A stretch of 57,187 nucleotides of DNA from an uncultured Lachnospiraceae bacterium (lineage in GTDB: Bacteria; Bacillota; Clostridia; Lachnospirales; Lachnospiraceae). Location: contig CAMFDG010000010.1 of the NCBI GenBank assembly GCA_945949045.1, positions 1 through 57,187 of the forward strand, in the 5' to 3' direction. Shown here in pieces: positions 8,049-16,616 of the stretch; position 1 is the stretch's first letter; each line of letters starts with the position of its first letter. Under the pieces are notes generated by a model that worked only from the letters and a program-made list of their open reading frames with translations, was not told the origin of the DNA and ran no database searches. Position numbers and translations under genes: made by a program.

Positions 8049-9665
8049 ATGAGTAACCATTCAGAAGAAGATTATCTGGACCAACTTTTATATTCCATGG
8101 GAGATGGCAGTTCCACGAAGAAGACGGTCAAGGAAAAGAAACCTGCCACCACGCAGGAGGAATTCGAGCAGGAACTTTTTGGAGTACCGGTATCAGAACA
8201 GGATAAGGCAAAGGATGAAGAGGAGTTTCTGCGGGAATTTGAGGCAGAACTTTTACAGGACGAGCTGCCGGATGTATCGGAGCAGTTTGGCGAGGAGATT
8301 TTTTCTGATGAGAGCTCCGGACAGGAGAGGGATCCTCTGGAGGAATCTCTGGACGAGGTGCTTGCCAATATGGCTGCAGAAAAGCAGGCTCCGCCCACGG
8401 TAGATGAGGACGCGGAATTTGAGGGAGAGCTTCCTGAGGAGACAAAGGAGCAGGCGAATGTTTCTACAGAAGAGGAAAAAACACTGGATCAGGCTATGGA
8501 TGCCTTTGATGAGAATATTTCTGTAGAGGAGCCGTCGGCAGTGGAGGAACCATCTGCTGCGGCGGCACCACCGGATGGAGAGACCAATACGGACCTGTCC
8601 GGGATGCAGGACCAGGATCTTATGGAACTGCTTTCCCAGGATGCAGATCTGGCTGATCTTGGGGAGTTGCTTTCCGACCAGGAAGAGGGAAAGCCGGTTG
8701 CAAAGGAGGACTCCTTTGAGGATTTTGCGAAAGCACAGATGGATGAGCAAAAGCAGGCAGTTTCCCAGGCCACGGAGCAGGAAGCCCCGGAGAGTGAGGC
8801 TTCTGACGGGGGGAAGAGAAACCGAAAGAAATCCCGTAAGAACAAAGAAAAAAACACGGAGAAGAAGTCTTCTGTTTTTCAAAAATTATCCAAGATGTTC
8901 TTTGGCGATGACGGGGAGGATATTGTTGAGATTCCGGATGACGGTACAGGTGAGCTTGTAGAACTGTCGGAGGAAAACCAGCAGATTCTGAAAGAACTGG
9001 CAGAGGCAGACCAGAAGGAGTCGTCCGGTAAAAAGCCAAAGGAAAAAAAGGAAAAAGAGAAGAAGAAAAAGGCTCCAAAGCCGAAAAAGGAGAAAAAGAA
9101 GAAGCCCCCAAAACCGAAAAAAGAAAAGAAACCAAAGCCGGTAGACAATACACCGCCCCTTCCCAGAGGTCCGGTTATTGCGATTGTCATTATGGTGGTT
9201 TCCCTTCTGGGACTTGTTCTTCTGGGGACATGCACACTGGGCTATCAGGCCAACGTGAATGCGGCGAAGGAGTTCTACCAGAAGGGAGCTTATGTAGAGG
9301 GCTTTCAGAAGCTGCAGGGATTAAATATCAAGCAGAAGGACGAGAAACTTTACAACCGCCTGGCTGCCCTTGCGGCTGTATCAGAGAAATATCAGGCATA
9401 TCTGATTTTTGATAATTACGGCTCCAAGGATATGGCTCTGGACTCTCTGGTATGTGCATACGGAAGATATGAAATTAACCAGAAATTTGCGGAGGAATAT
9501 GAATGTGAGCCGGAGCTGGAGGCTCTGAAGACAAAGATTACAGATGCCCTGAAGGCGGATTTCTCTATGTCACAGAAGGAGGCGTCTCAGCTATATCAGA
9601 TTAAGGATCGTGATGATTACACGATCGAAATACATAAGAAATTAGATGAGTTAGGCTTCAATTAG
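8049..9665 (+). CDS. Large acidic/basic single-pass membrane protein with TPR-like C-terminus
   Basis: The 538-residue protein is highly polarised. Residues 1-250 are very acidic and probably disordered; 250-290 are mixed basic; about 320-365 is a Lys/Pro tract (repeats of KPKKEKK); a membrane segment lies at about 374-396 (VIAIVIMVVSLLGLVLLGTC); the C-terminal 140 residues are helical with TPR-like spacing (AKEFYQKGAYVEGFQKL). The topology implies a long charged cytoplasmic domain and an external helical domain. It lies 85 bp after cheV in the same direction and has a GGGAGAA ribosome site, so it may belong to that unit. I do not recognise a named family. The accessory island begins after its stop. 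Confidence 0.8.
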   Translation: MSNHSEEDYLDQLLYSMGDGSSTKKTVKEKKPATTQEEFEQELFGVPVSEQDKAKDEEEFLREFEAELLQDELPDVSEQFGEEIFSDESSGQERDPLEESLDEVLANMAAEKQAPPTVDEDAEFEGELPEETKEQANVSTEEEKTLDQAMDAFDENISVEEPSAVEEPSAAAAPPDGETNTDLSGMQDQDLMELLSQDADLADLGELLSDQEEGKPVAKEDSFEDFAKAQMDEQKQAVSQATEQEAPESEASDGGKRNRKKSRKNKEKNTEKKSSVFQKLSKMFFGDDGEDIVEIPDDGTGELVELSEENQQILKELAEADQKESSGKKPKEKKEKEKKKKAPKPKKEKKKKPPKPKKEKKPKPVDNTPPLPRGPVIAIVIMVVSLLGLVLLGTCTLGYQANVNAAKEFYQKGAYVEGFQKLQGLNIKQKDEKLYNRLAALAAVSEKYQAYLIFDNYGSKDMALDSLVCAYGRYEINQKFAEEYECEPELEALKTKITDALKADFSMSQKEASQLYQIKDRDDYTIEIHKKLDELGFN

Positions 9666-9874
9666 GTCGGAGACAGATCAGGCCTTGAATGCAAAAGATT
9701 GATTCTAAAACTGGAAAATACAACGATGATCCGTTGTAAGCTATTTCTGATGCTTTGTATGCATTGGAGGGTGATATGTGGATTGAAGCAAGCTAAGGTT
9801 ACAAGCGCAATAAGCGATTATAAAAGTGGATGATAGCTTGTATGGAATAAAAATATACACATGGGGGAAAATCT

Positions 9875-11866
9875 ATGAGTTACACAATGTTGAATAATGA
9901 AGCAATCAAGAAACATGACTATGCGCCAGAATCACTTGAAGGGGCTGCACTTTCGTTCATTAGAGAATGCTGTGAGGAACTGCGATTTGATATGAGTAAA
10001 GCAACATCTATGAGCGTTGAAGGGATTGATTTTGATGGTACAAGCCTTAAGAAAAATCAAATACCGTTCAATATGGAAAAGGATATTGACAGATTGTGCA
10101 TGGAGAACGCCGTAGATCGTTTTCTGAAATCCGGAAAAAAAGAGGATGCGTTTGATGTTTATTTCTGCTACCTTGAAATGTTTGTCGGAGATTATCAGAA
10201 GACAAGAAGAATGATAGAGTTACTCTCCGAGTATGAAGCTAATGGCAGCGGGCTTCTCATGAAACATAGGGATCATTACTCACACTCTGTTTATGTATTT
10301 GTGCTTGGTTTGGCTATTTATGAGTCGAACAAAAAATACAGAGATGAATATAAGAAATACTATGGGATCCAGGACGATAAAGAAGCCGCTTCCCATTATC
10401 TGCAATATTGGGGATTGAGTTCATTGTTCCACGATATAGGTTATCCCTTTGAGTTACCCTTTGAGCAGGTATGCTCATATTTTGAAGTGGAAGGCGATAA
10501 ACGGGAGAATAGGCCTTTTGTGGCATATCATGATTTGGAGGGGTTTATTGCCTTAAATGACAGGATTAGAAGTGAATTATCGGAGATTGTTACAGAGAAG
10601 GATTTTAATTCAATCAATGAGGTGTTTGCTTACATACTCACAAAGAAAATGGGTGATGTGTATGGATTTACAGAAGAGAAGATGCTGAAAATTTTGACAG
10701 AGAAGCCAACGAAACCTAATGAGTTTGACCATTACATGGATCACGCCTATTTTAGTGCGACGGTTCTATTTAAGAAGCTATTTGAAGAAATGGAAATTAA
10801 AATTCAAGCTGAACACTTGGATGCACTTACTGCCATTTTGATGCACAATAGTTTGTATAAGTTCTGCATAGCACATTATAAAAGTGAAGGAAATAAGCCG
10901 TTCAAAGCAGAATTGCATCCGCTAGCATATATGCTTATGCTCTGTGATGAATTGCAATGCTGGGACAGAACTGCTTATGGACGAAACTCCAAAAAAGAGT
11001 TACATCCAATGGGGTGTACATTTGATTTTTCGGATAATAATATCAGAGCCGTTTATTTATTTGACGAAAGAGAAATGGCAAAGGTGAATTGTTTTAAGGA
11101 TGAATATTTAGAATGGCTTCAAAATCCGGAAAAAGATAAGGCTCCGAGTTTAAAAGCATACTCTGGAATGTACATCAAGAAAAATGGAGTTTCAGGATTC
11201 CAAGAGGATATTGAGCGTATTGTCGATTTACAAGACATCAGGCTGAAGGTGGAAACAGGTCTTGCAGAACATATTCATGCTGGTAACAGGAGTTACTTAT
11301 CCGACAGTAACTTTATTAACCTTTACAATTTTGCGATTATATTAAACGGACGGTGGGGAAATATGAGCTGGAAAAAGGCCAAGCTTGCCGGACAGGAAGA
11401 GCAGTTCTTGAGTGACGACAAAGTCTTTGAGGAATTTGCCGATGGATTCAAGTCTCTTTCACTTGAGTATAAACTTTCAAATATAAATCAGGCAAAGGCG
11501 TTTGCAAAATACATGAATATGATTGGTTGCTTTTATACCGATAAATCCGTGGATTTTGAACAGGTGGAAAAATTCACAGATGATGAGCTTGCTATAATAG
11601 GTAAAGCAGAGCATCAAAGATGGCTTCAAGAGCATTACGATATGGGATGGACATATGGTAAGGTTGAAAAAGATAAGCGTGATTTTGAACGCAAGCACTG
11701 GGATATGATACCGGATTTCAATGGATTTGATGTATCAGAAGAGGCGGCAGAACAGAATTACGATAGATTAGACAAGGCAACACAGGATAAGGATACTGAG
11801 CCTATGGAATGTATGCTTGCAATGCTTAAGATGTTTGATGGTCTTAGAATCTATAGAATTGATTGA
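9875..11866 (+). CDS. HD-domain phosphohydrolase with C-terminal RyR domain
   Basis: The 663-residue protein is the first gene of the putative conflict system. An HD-type metal site is visible: His in RDHYSHSVY (about 134-137), HD in LFHDIGYPFE (186-187), His near 290 (YMDHAYF) and 334 (LMHNSLY), Asp near 358 (LCDELQCWDR). The C-terminus (about 570-640) reads AEHQRWLQEHYDMGWTYG followed by a conserved HWDMIP, the signature of the ryanodine-receptor (RyR) repeat found in some bacterial proteins. HD enzymes hydrolyse phosphoester or nucleotide substrates; bacterial RyR domains have been proposed to bind nucleotide-derived ligands, so ligand-controlled nucleotide or messenger hydrolysis is inferred. 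A GGGGGAAA ribosome site precedes the ATG; no clear promoter was found in 9666-9874. The next gene starts 10 bp on. Confidence 0.8.
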   Translation: MSYTMLNNEAIKKHDYAPESLEGAALSFIRECCEELRFDMSKATSMSVEGIDFDGTSLKKNQIPFNMEKDIDRLCMENAVDRFLKSGKKEDAFDVYFCYLEMFVGDYQKTRRMIELLSEYEANGSGLLMKHRDHYSHSVYVFVLGLAIYESNKKYRDEYKKYYGIQDDKEAASHYLQYWGLSSLFHDIGYPFELPFEQVCSYFEVEGDKRENRPFVAYHDLEGFIALNDRIRSELSEIVTEKDFNSINEVFAYILTKKMGDVYGFTEEKMLKILTEKPTKPNEFDHYMDHAYFSATVLFKKLFEEMEIKIQAEHLDALTAILMHNSLYKFCIAHYKSEGNKPFKAELHPLAYMLMLCDELQCWDRTAYGRNSKKELHPMGCTFDFSDNNIRAVYLFDEREMAKVNCFKDEYLEWLQNPEKDKAPSLKAYSGMYIKKNGVSGFQEDIERIVDLQDIRLKVETGLAEHIHAGNRSYLSDSNFINLYNFAIILNGRWGNMSWKKAKLAGQEEQFLSDDKVFEEFADGFKSLSLEYKLSNINQAKAFAKYMNMIGCFYTDKSVDFEQVEKFTDDELAIIGKAEHQRWLQEHYDMGWTYGKVEKDKRDFERKHWDMIPDFNGFDVSEEAAEQNYDRLDKATQDKDTEPMECMLAMLKMFDGLRIYRID

Positions 11867-11876
11867 GGAGGATGCT

Positions 11877-13802
11877 ATGGCTCAGGAACTAACAGGATTA
11901 GAGTATCTTAAGAAAAAAGAAATAAAGAATATGAAGTGTAACATGAACAAACCGTTTGCGTTTATCAGTTATTCGCATGATGATTATGATTCGCAGATTG
12001 TTATGAATGTGTTTAAGCAACTGATGAGCAGGGGACATAACTTGTGGATCGATACGGCTAATATGCCAGCAGATGAGCACACTTGGAAAAAATCTGCCAG
12101 AGATGCTTTAAGAAATAAGAACTGTAAAATTGCATTTTTTTTCCGAAGCGAAAGTTCCATGATAAAGAACACGATAGCGAAAGAACTTGATACTATAATA
12201 CGGCTAAAGCATATCAGATCGATTGTGACAGTAGATATTTGGCATGAAGAATGCATGGATGCAGATACATATTATACTGAGGTTTTGGCTGATGGAACCG
12301 ACGAGGAAATAGATGCTTGCGATAAAATATGCGAATCGGTTGATACAGAGTGTAAAGCTATCAGACTTGCTGGAGATGCTGGAAATGATATCATAAGCCT
12401 TGTAGAAGAGATGGAAGAAGAAGTGAAGGCTATAGAAGGTACTTCAAGTGATTCTGATGACGATAATGTAATCGTAGATGAATCTGGTGGTGATAGCGAG
12501 GAGGACGGATCTAATGAAGACGATATTGGGGATGTCGAGATAGATGATGATATAGATGTTGACGAAATTGATGAAGGTCAGAACGAAGAGAAAACAACAG
12601 AAACCGTTGACATTGTGTCTGATGGATCTATTTTCCATATAAAGGGAAGAGATGGTTTATATGACGCTTTCTATCGCAAAAATGAGGGTAATTATACTGT
12701 ATTAAAAGGCAGCAGGCTCAGATATAATGAAAGATATACTCCCAAGAGGATTTGGGATCAGTATAAAGATAGAATTACAGAGAGTGGATACCTTCTTTGT
12801 GATATTAGTAATCTGACCGCATCGGCAACAGGAAAACTGATAGAAGGAACGGCTACCAGCGGCAGAGAATTGGATGCCCCTGAGAGACTGATGAGTGTAA
12901 ACGAATCATACACAGTTTCATTCGATTCATCAAGAACAGTGGGTGAAACAGGTATTACTAGAATCTCGAATGAGAAGAAATCTGATTTTTCGGATGGTTA
13001 TCATTATTACATTTATGAAGTTGAGTATCGTGCCTGTCGCCGTGAACAAGCCAATCTAATGTACGATGCATTCAAGGCGCTTACAGATAAGTATCCGGAG
13101 AAAGTATCTGATATTGCCGAAAAATGTACATCTGTTGCAAAGAAGGATGACGTGTCATACCCAGGTACGCGGGATTCAAAGCCTCCATATTTCAGAATGT
13201 GTAAAGAATTTTCCGTATTAGGAGTAGAGTATGTTGTTGGATCTAGTTATGGTTTTGAATCTAAAATCGCTGAAATATACAGAATGATAGAGGCTTGCGG
13301 TGAAGAAACATCCGTATTCAGGTTGGAAGGATATGAGCACAAACGAAGGAAAGGCAAGACAAAAGTTCAGGATGAAATAAAAGCACAAGGTGTAAAATTT
13401 GAGTACGTATTATGGGATATTCCGCATACAGCAAATAAATTGTCTGATATGATGCACGACGTGTTTGATTTGATTGCAGAAAAATATCCCGATAAAATTC
13501 AGGATATAGCTGATAGTGAAAACATATCTTCTGTTGCACGAAAAGAGGATGTTGATGGGAGAAACCTTGCGGCAAGCAAACTGAATTATTTTAGATCTTC
13601 CAGAGAACATGATGTAGATGGAACGGTTTATTACGTGGGTACAAGTTATAACCGCACTCAGGGAATTGGACAGCTTGCAAGAATGCTTAAGATATGCGAA
13701 GGGAAAACAGACGGACTTAGGATTATATCATCTCCGGAGCAATCTTCACACGGCGGGAGCAAGAGTGGAAAAAAAGGACTAGGCGAACTATTAAACGGAT
13801 AA
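11877..13802 (+). CDS. TIR-domain protein with acidic linker, DUF4357-like domain and duplicated C-terminal domain
   Basis: The TIR domain (about residues 24-180) shows FAFISYSHDDYD, LWIDTANMPADEHTW and IAFFFRSESS, and Glu103 in IAKELDTI stands where bacterial TIR NADases carry the catalytic Glu. A strongly acidic linker (about 185-245) leads to a DUF4357-like domain (about 253-335; NYTVLKGSR). The rest holds two copies of one unassigned domain (about 382-475 and 508-608) sharing KYPxK(V/I)xDIA, VA(K/R)K(D/E)DV, YFR and YxVG(S/T)SY. TIR enzymes cleave NAD to ADP-ribose species, in several defence systems as second messengers. The frame opens at 11817, but the ATG at 11877 has GAGGAGG in front, overlapping the upstream stop. 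Two sensor-like RyR proteins flank it in the same run. Confidence 0.85.
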   Translation: MAQELTGLEYLKKKEIKNMKCNMNKPFAFISYSHDDYDSQIVMNVFKQLMSRGHNLWIDTANMPADEHTWKKSARDALRNKNCKIAFFFRSESSMIKNTIAKELDTIIRLKHIRSIVTVDIWHEECMDADTYYTEVLADGTDEEIDACDKICESVDTECKAIRLAGDAGNDIISLVEEMEEEVKAIEGTSSDSDDDNVIVDESGGDSEEDGSNEDDIGDVEIDDDIDVDEIDEGQNEEKTTETVDIVSDGSIFHIKGRDGLYDAFYRKNEGNYTVLKGSRLRYNERYTPKRIWDQYKDRITESGYLLCDISNLTASATGKLIEGTATSGRELDAPERLMSVNESYTVSFDSSRTVGETGITRISNEKKSDFSDGYHYYIYEVEYRACRREQANLMYDAFKALTDKYPEKVSDIAEKCTSVAKKDDVSYPGTRDSKPPYFRMCKEFSVLGVEYVVGSSYGFESKIAEIYRMIEACGEETSVFRLEGYEHKRRKGKTKVQDEIKAQGVKFEYVLWDIPHTANKLSDMMHDVFDLIAEKYPDKIQDIADSENISSVARKEDVDGRNLAASKLNYFRSSREHDVDGTVYYVGTSYNRTQGIGQLARMLKICEGKTDGLRIISSPEQSSHGGSKSGKKGLGELLNG

Positions 13803-13819
13803 TGAAATGAGGTATTGAT

Positions 13820-15037
13820 TTGAATATAGAACAAGCAGAGGAGCTGATAGCAAGCAGACAGTTCCAGAAACTTAAATATTTTCAGGAAAAAACAAATGTA
13901 TTTTCAATTGTTGGCCAAACACACACAGAACATTGGCACAGTTCGTTTATGAGCTGGCTGCTTGATCCAAATTCGAGTCTTTGCCTTGGACATTATCCTT
14001 TGGTAAGATTGATGTCACTTTATATGATTAAGAGCGAGACGGAAGACTTGTCTCTTAAGTCTGTATTCGATATGAATCTGGATGCCATTCATTTTGAGAC
14101 AGAAAAGACATTTTTTACTGCAGATAGGAAAAAGAGGTCAATTGATGTATATGGTGAGAGCGACGAACTTGTTCTTGTTATTGAGAATAAGGTTAAAGCC
14201 AGAGAAAATATGAATGGAACAGATATAGGTCAGACAAAGGACTACAGAGACTATGTGGAGGAGCATCGCAAAGGAGGGCAAAAGGTCATTTGTCTGTTCA
14301 TTACACCTGATCCAAAACAAAAGCCCTATGATAAGAGTTATACCCAAATCACATATCAGGAATTCTATGATTATGTGATAGCGAAATGTATTGAGCATCC
14401 ACAATTAAACAAAGATGGAAGATATCTTCTTGAACAGTATGCAAATAATCTAAGGGAGCCTGTTCATGGCTCACCGATGGCGTTGGTAAATACTTCCTTG
14501 TGTAATGAAATATATGACAGATACTCTGAAGTTTTGGACGAGATATTTATCGATGTTGAAAAAAGCACTAATTATCTCGAGGATGAAAAACTAACATGCG
14601 TTGTATATTCGCACTATCAGAGCATTTTGGACGAAATATTTTTATCGCTTGATGAGAAAAAATATGGAAGAACACCTAAGTCAAATATTCAAAGGCGTAT
14701 TGTGAGTTTCACGGATCTATATAATGCCGGGAAGATTCAGGATGGGACTGAATTTGTTATGGAGTATGATGGGGTATGTCATTATGCGGTCGCAGAGTAT
14801 GATCAACAGGATAACGAGTGCTATATGCTGTTGCTGGATGATAATCGCCAGCCGTATTTCAATTCGAAGGGTGAAAAAATTGGCTTTTACAAGGCTTCTT
14901 CTCAGGCGGGGATTGATGCGATAAATATTTATCGCAAGAAGAATAGTATTGAAGCAAAGCTGGAAACACTAAATGGTCCATCATACTGGAAGACCAAAGA
15001 GGGTGTTACAATAAAAACATTAATTGATTCACTGTAG
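13820..15037 (+). CDS. PD-(D/E)XK nuclease-superfamily protein (PDDEXK_4 type)
   Basis: The 405-residue protein begins with TTG preceded by GAGGT 6 nt away; no in-frame ATG fits better. The core has His/Glu-rich TEHWHSSFMSWLLDP near 36-50, Asp109 in RSIDVYG, the E-N-K triad 122-124 in LVIENKVKA, and Gln138 in GQTKDYRDY: the order expected of a PD-(D/E)XK nuclease of the PF14281 kind. The C-terminal 200 residues are unassigned and may bind DNA or a partner. It sits 17 bp after the TIR gene, so it is the likely nucleic-acid-degrading effector of the set, or a nuclease licensed by the messenger. Substrate (DNA or RNA, phage or host) cannot be told. Confidence 0.8.
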   Translation: MNIEQAEELIASRQFQKLKYFQEKTNVFSIVGQTHTEHWHSSFMSWLLDPNSSLCLGHYPLVRLMSLYMIKSETEDLSLKSVFDMNLDAIHFETEKTFFTADRKKRSIDVYGESDELVLVIENKVKARENMNGTDIGQTKDYRDYVEEHRKGGQKVICLFITPDPKQKPYDKSYTQITYQEFYDYVIAKCIEHPQLNKDGRYLLEQYANNLREPVHGSPMALVNTSLCNEIYDRYSEVLDEIFIDVEKSTNYLEDEKLTCVVYSHYQSILDEIFLSLDEKKYGRTPKSNIQRRIVSFTDLYNAGKIQDGTEFVMEYDGVCHYAVAEYDQQDNECYMLLLDDNRQPYFNSKGEKIGFYKASSQAGIDAINIYRKKNSIEAKLETLNGPSYWKTKEGVTIKTLIDSL

Positions 15038-15082
15038 CAGGGATTTTTCATGAGCGTTTTGTAAGGAAAAGGATAAAAAATA

Positions 15083-16435
15083 ATGACAAAAAAAATACTG
15101 CCGATATTGGCTTTGGTGCCTCTAGTGGTAGGGACGATTGGATATTTCATTTCTGGAGAGATGTTTTCGAATGCATTGTATGCGGCATTTGCGCTATATT
15201 TTACAAATCCTGTTTCCGATGCATACAATGCGTACATTGAAATTGCGAGATGGACAGCTCCATTGGTGACAGCTACGGCAATTTTATGTGCATTGCAGAG
15301 TGTATGGGAATCTTTAAGAAACAGGATTCTGCTTTTAGGAAAGAAAGACAGCGTTTCGGTATACTCTGACAGTGATTATCGAGTCAGTTTTGGAAAAGAT
15401 GTAAGAGCAATCTATCCCGGCGACAAATTCAAGAGATACGCCAATGAGCATATTATCATGTTTTCAACAGATCAAAAGAATCTGCAATTTTTTGAAGAAC
15501 ATCGGAAAAATCTTACAGACAAGAAAACATATATTGGTATAAAAGATATAGAGTGCTGTTTTTTGAATCCAATAGGAGATGTAACTATTTTTGATATAAA
15601 TGGCGCCATAGCCAGGATGTTATGGAAAGAGATATCTTTATGGAACGTAGGAAAAAATGAATTTGATATAGTTATTTGGGGTAGCAATACGCTTTCAGGT
15701 GACATTATTTGCACAGGCTTACAGCTTAATTTGTTTTCACGTAACCAGAGGATTAAGTATCACATCATAACAGATAATAGCATTTTTCGTACAAGGCACA
15801 GCGAACTTCAACTTATGAATGATGATGAGCTGTTTTATTGCGATTATGACGATCCGGATACCTGGAGAGCAATCTCAAAGGCTGATATCATTATCGTATC
15901 GGATGTCCCCGATGCTGAAACGATGCAAACCATTGTTGTGAAAGCCGGTGAATCCAAGATTTATTATTATTCTCCGAATGGAGGTGATATGATCTCATAT
16001 TTTTCATATGGAAATATCATACCATTCGGAAGAAATGAAATTGTTTTAACAGATGAAAATATCAGGAGAGGTGGATTACTTCGAAAAGCTGTTGCGTTAA
16101 ATGAGCATTATGCAAATTTATATGGAACAGAAAAAGATTGGAATTCTCTTTCCGGCTTATTAAAAGGTTCCAATATATCTGCGTCTGACTTTGGAGAGGT
16201 GTTGTCTGTTTTGAACGAAAGAATAAGCGAAAATGAACAGGCAGAGTTGGAACATATAAGATGGTGCAGATTTATGTCCTTAAATTATTATACTTTTGGA
16301 ATTCCGGAAAACGGTAAAAACAGGGATGATACCAGGAGAATACATAAAGACTTGGTGGAATTTGATGAACTTGATTCTAGTGAGAAATCCAAAGATGTGG
16401 AATCAATAAGGATTACGCGGAGTTTATGCAGATAA
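15083..16435 (+). CDS. Membrane protein with TrkA/RCK-like Rossmann region and C-terminal RyR domain (channel-like effector)
   Basis: The 450-residue protein has hydrophobic segments at about 4-24, 28-42 and 55-78, compatible with two membrane helices and a re-entrant stretch, then a soluble part with Rossmann-like strands (FDIVIWGSNTLSGDIICTGL, ADIIIVSDVPDA) as in TrkA-N/RCK gating domains. The C-terminus (about 385-445) carries EHIRWCRFMSLNYYTFG and RRIHKDLVEFDEL, the same ExHxRW...H pattern as the RyR domain of the first gene. This build (membrane helices, TrkA-N, RyR) is known from comparative genomics of bacterial nucleotide-centred conflict systems. A classical K+ filter TVGYG is absent, so ion selectivity is unknown. 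It starts 45 bp after the nuclease and is the last gene of the run. Confidence 0.75.
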   Translation: MTKKILPILALVPLVVGTIGYFISGEMFSNALYAAFALYFTNPVSDAYNAYIEIARWTAPLVTATAILCALQSVWESLRNRILLLGKKDSVSVYSDSDYRVSFGKDVRAIYPGDKFKRYANEHIIMFSTDQKNLQFFEEHRKNLTDKKTYIGIKDIECCFLNPIGDVTIFDINGAIARMLWKEISLWNVGKNEFDIVIWGSNTLSGDIICTGLQLNLFSRNQRIKYHIITDNSIFRTRHSELQLMNDDELFYCDYDDPDTWRAISKADIIIVSDVPDAETMQTIVVKAGESKIYYYSPNGGDMISYFSYGNIIPFGRNEIVLTDENIRRGGLLRKAVALNEHYANLYGTEKDWNSLSGLLKGSNISASDFGEVLSVLNERISENEQAELEHIRWCRFMSLNYYTFGIPENGKNRDDTRRIHKDLVEFDELDSSEKSKDVESIRITRSLCR

Positions 16436-16478
16436 GAGATTGGCAAGCAGCATCGGGTATATGTAGGTACAGCATTGG

Positions 16479-16518
16479 AGCCGCCGATTTTCGATATTTT
16501 GTATTTATCATACATATA
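16479..16518 (+). repeat. Copy 1 of hisH-leader segment A
   Basis: These 40 nt (AGCCGCCGATTTT-CGATATTTTG...CATACATATA) match 18232-18272 with a single missing A. In the downstream copy the first bases are the right arm of a hairpin; here the left arm is missing, so the junction falls in that hairpin. Confidence 0.9.
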
Positions 16519-16566
16519 CTACATATAGTTTTCTGCTTTATAGAACATATATTAATTATAATTGTC

Positions 16567-16595
16567 TTGAACATAGAACAATATAGATGTATAAT
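16567..16595 (+). promoter_or_regulatory. Promoter of the DUF4143 ATPase gene
   Basis: TTGAAC (16567-16572), 17-nt spacer, TATAAT (16590-16595). Transcription would start about 15 nt before the ATG at 16617, leaving just room for the GGGAGAGG ribosome site. Confidence 0.75.
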
Positions 16596-16616
16596 TGTTT
16601 CGGGAGAGGCGATGAA

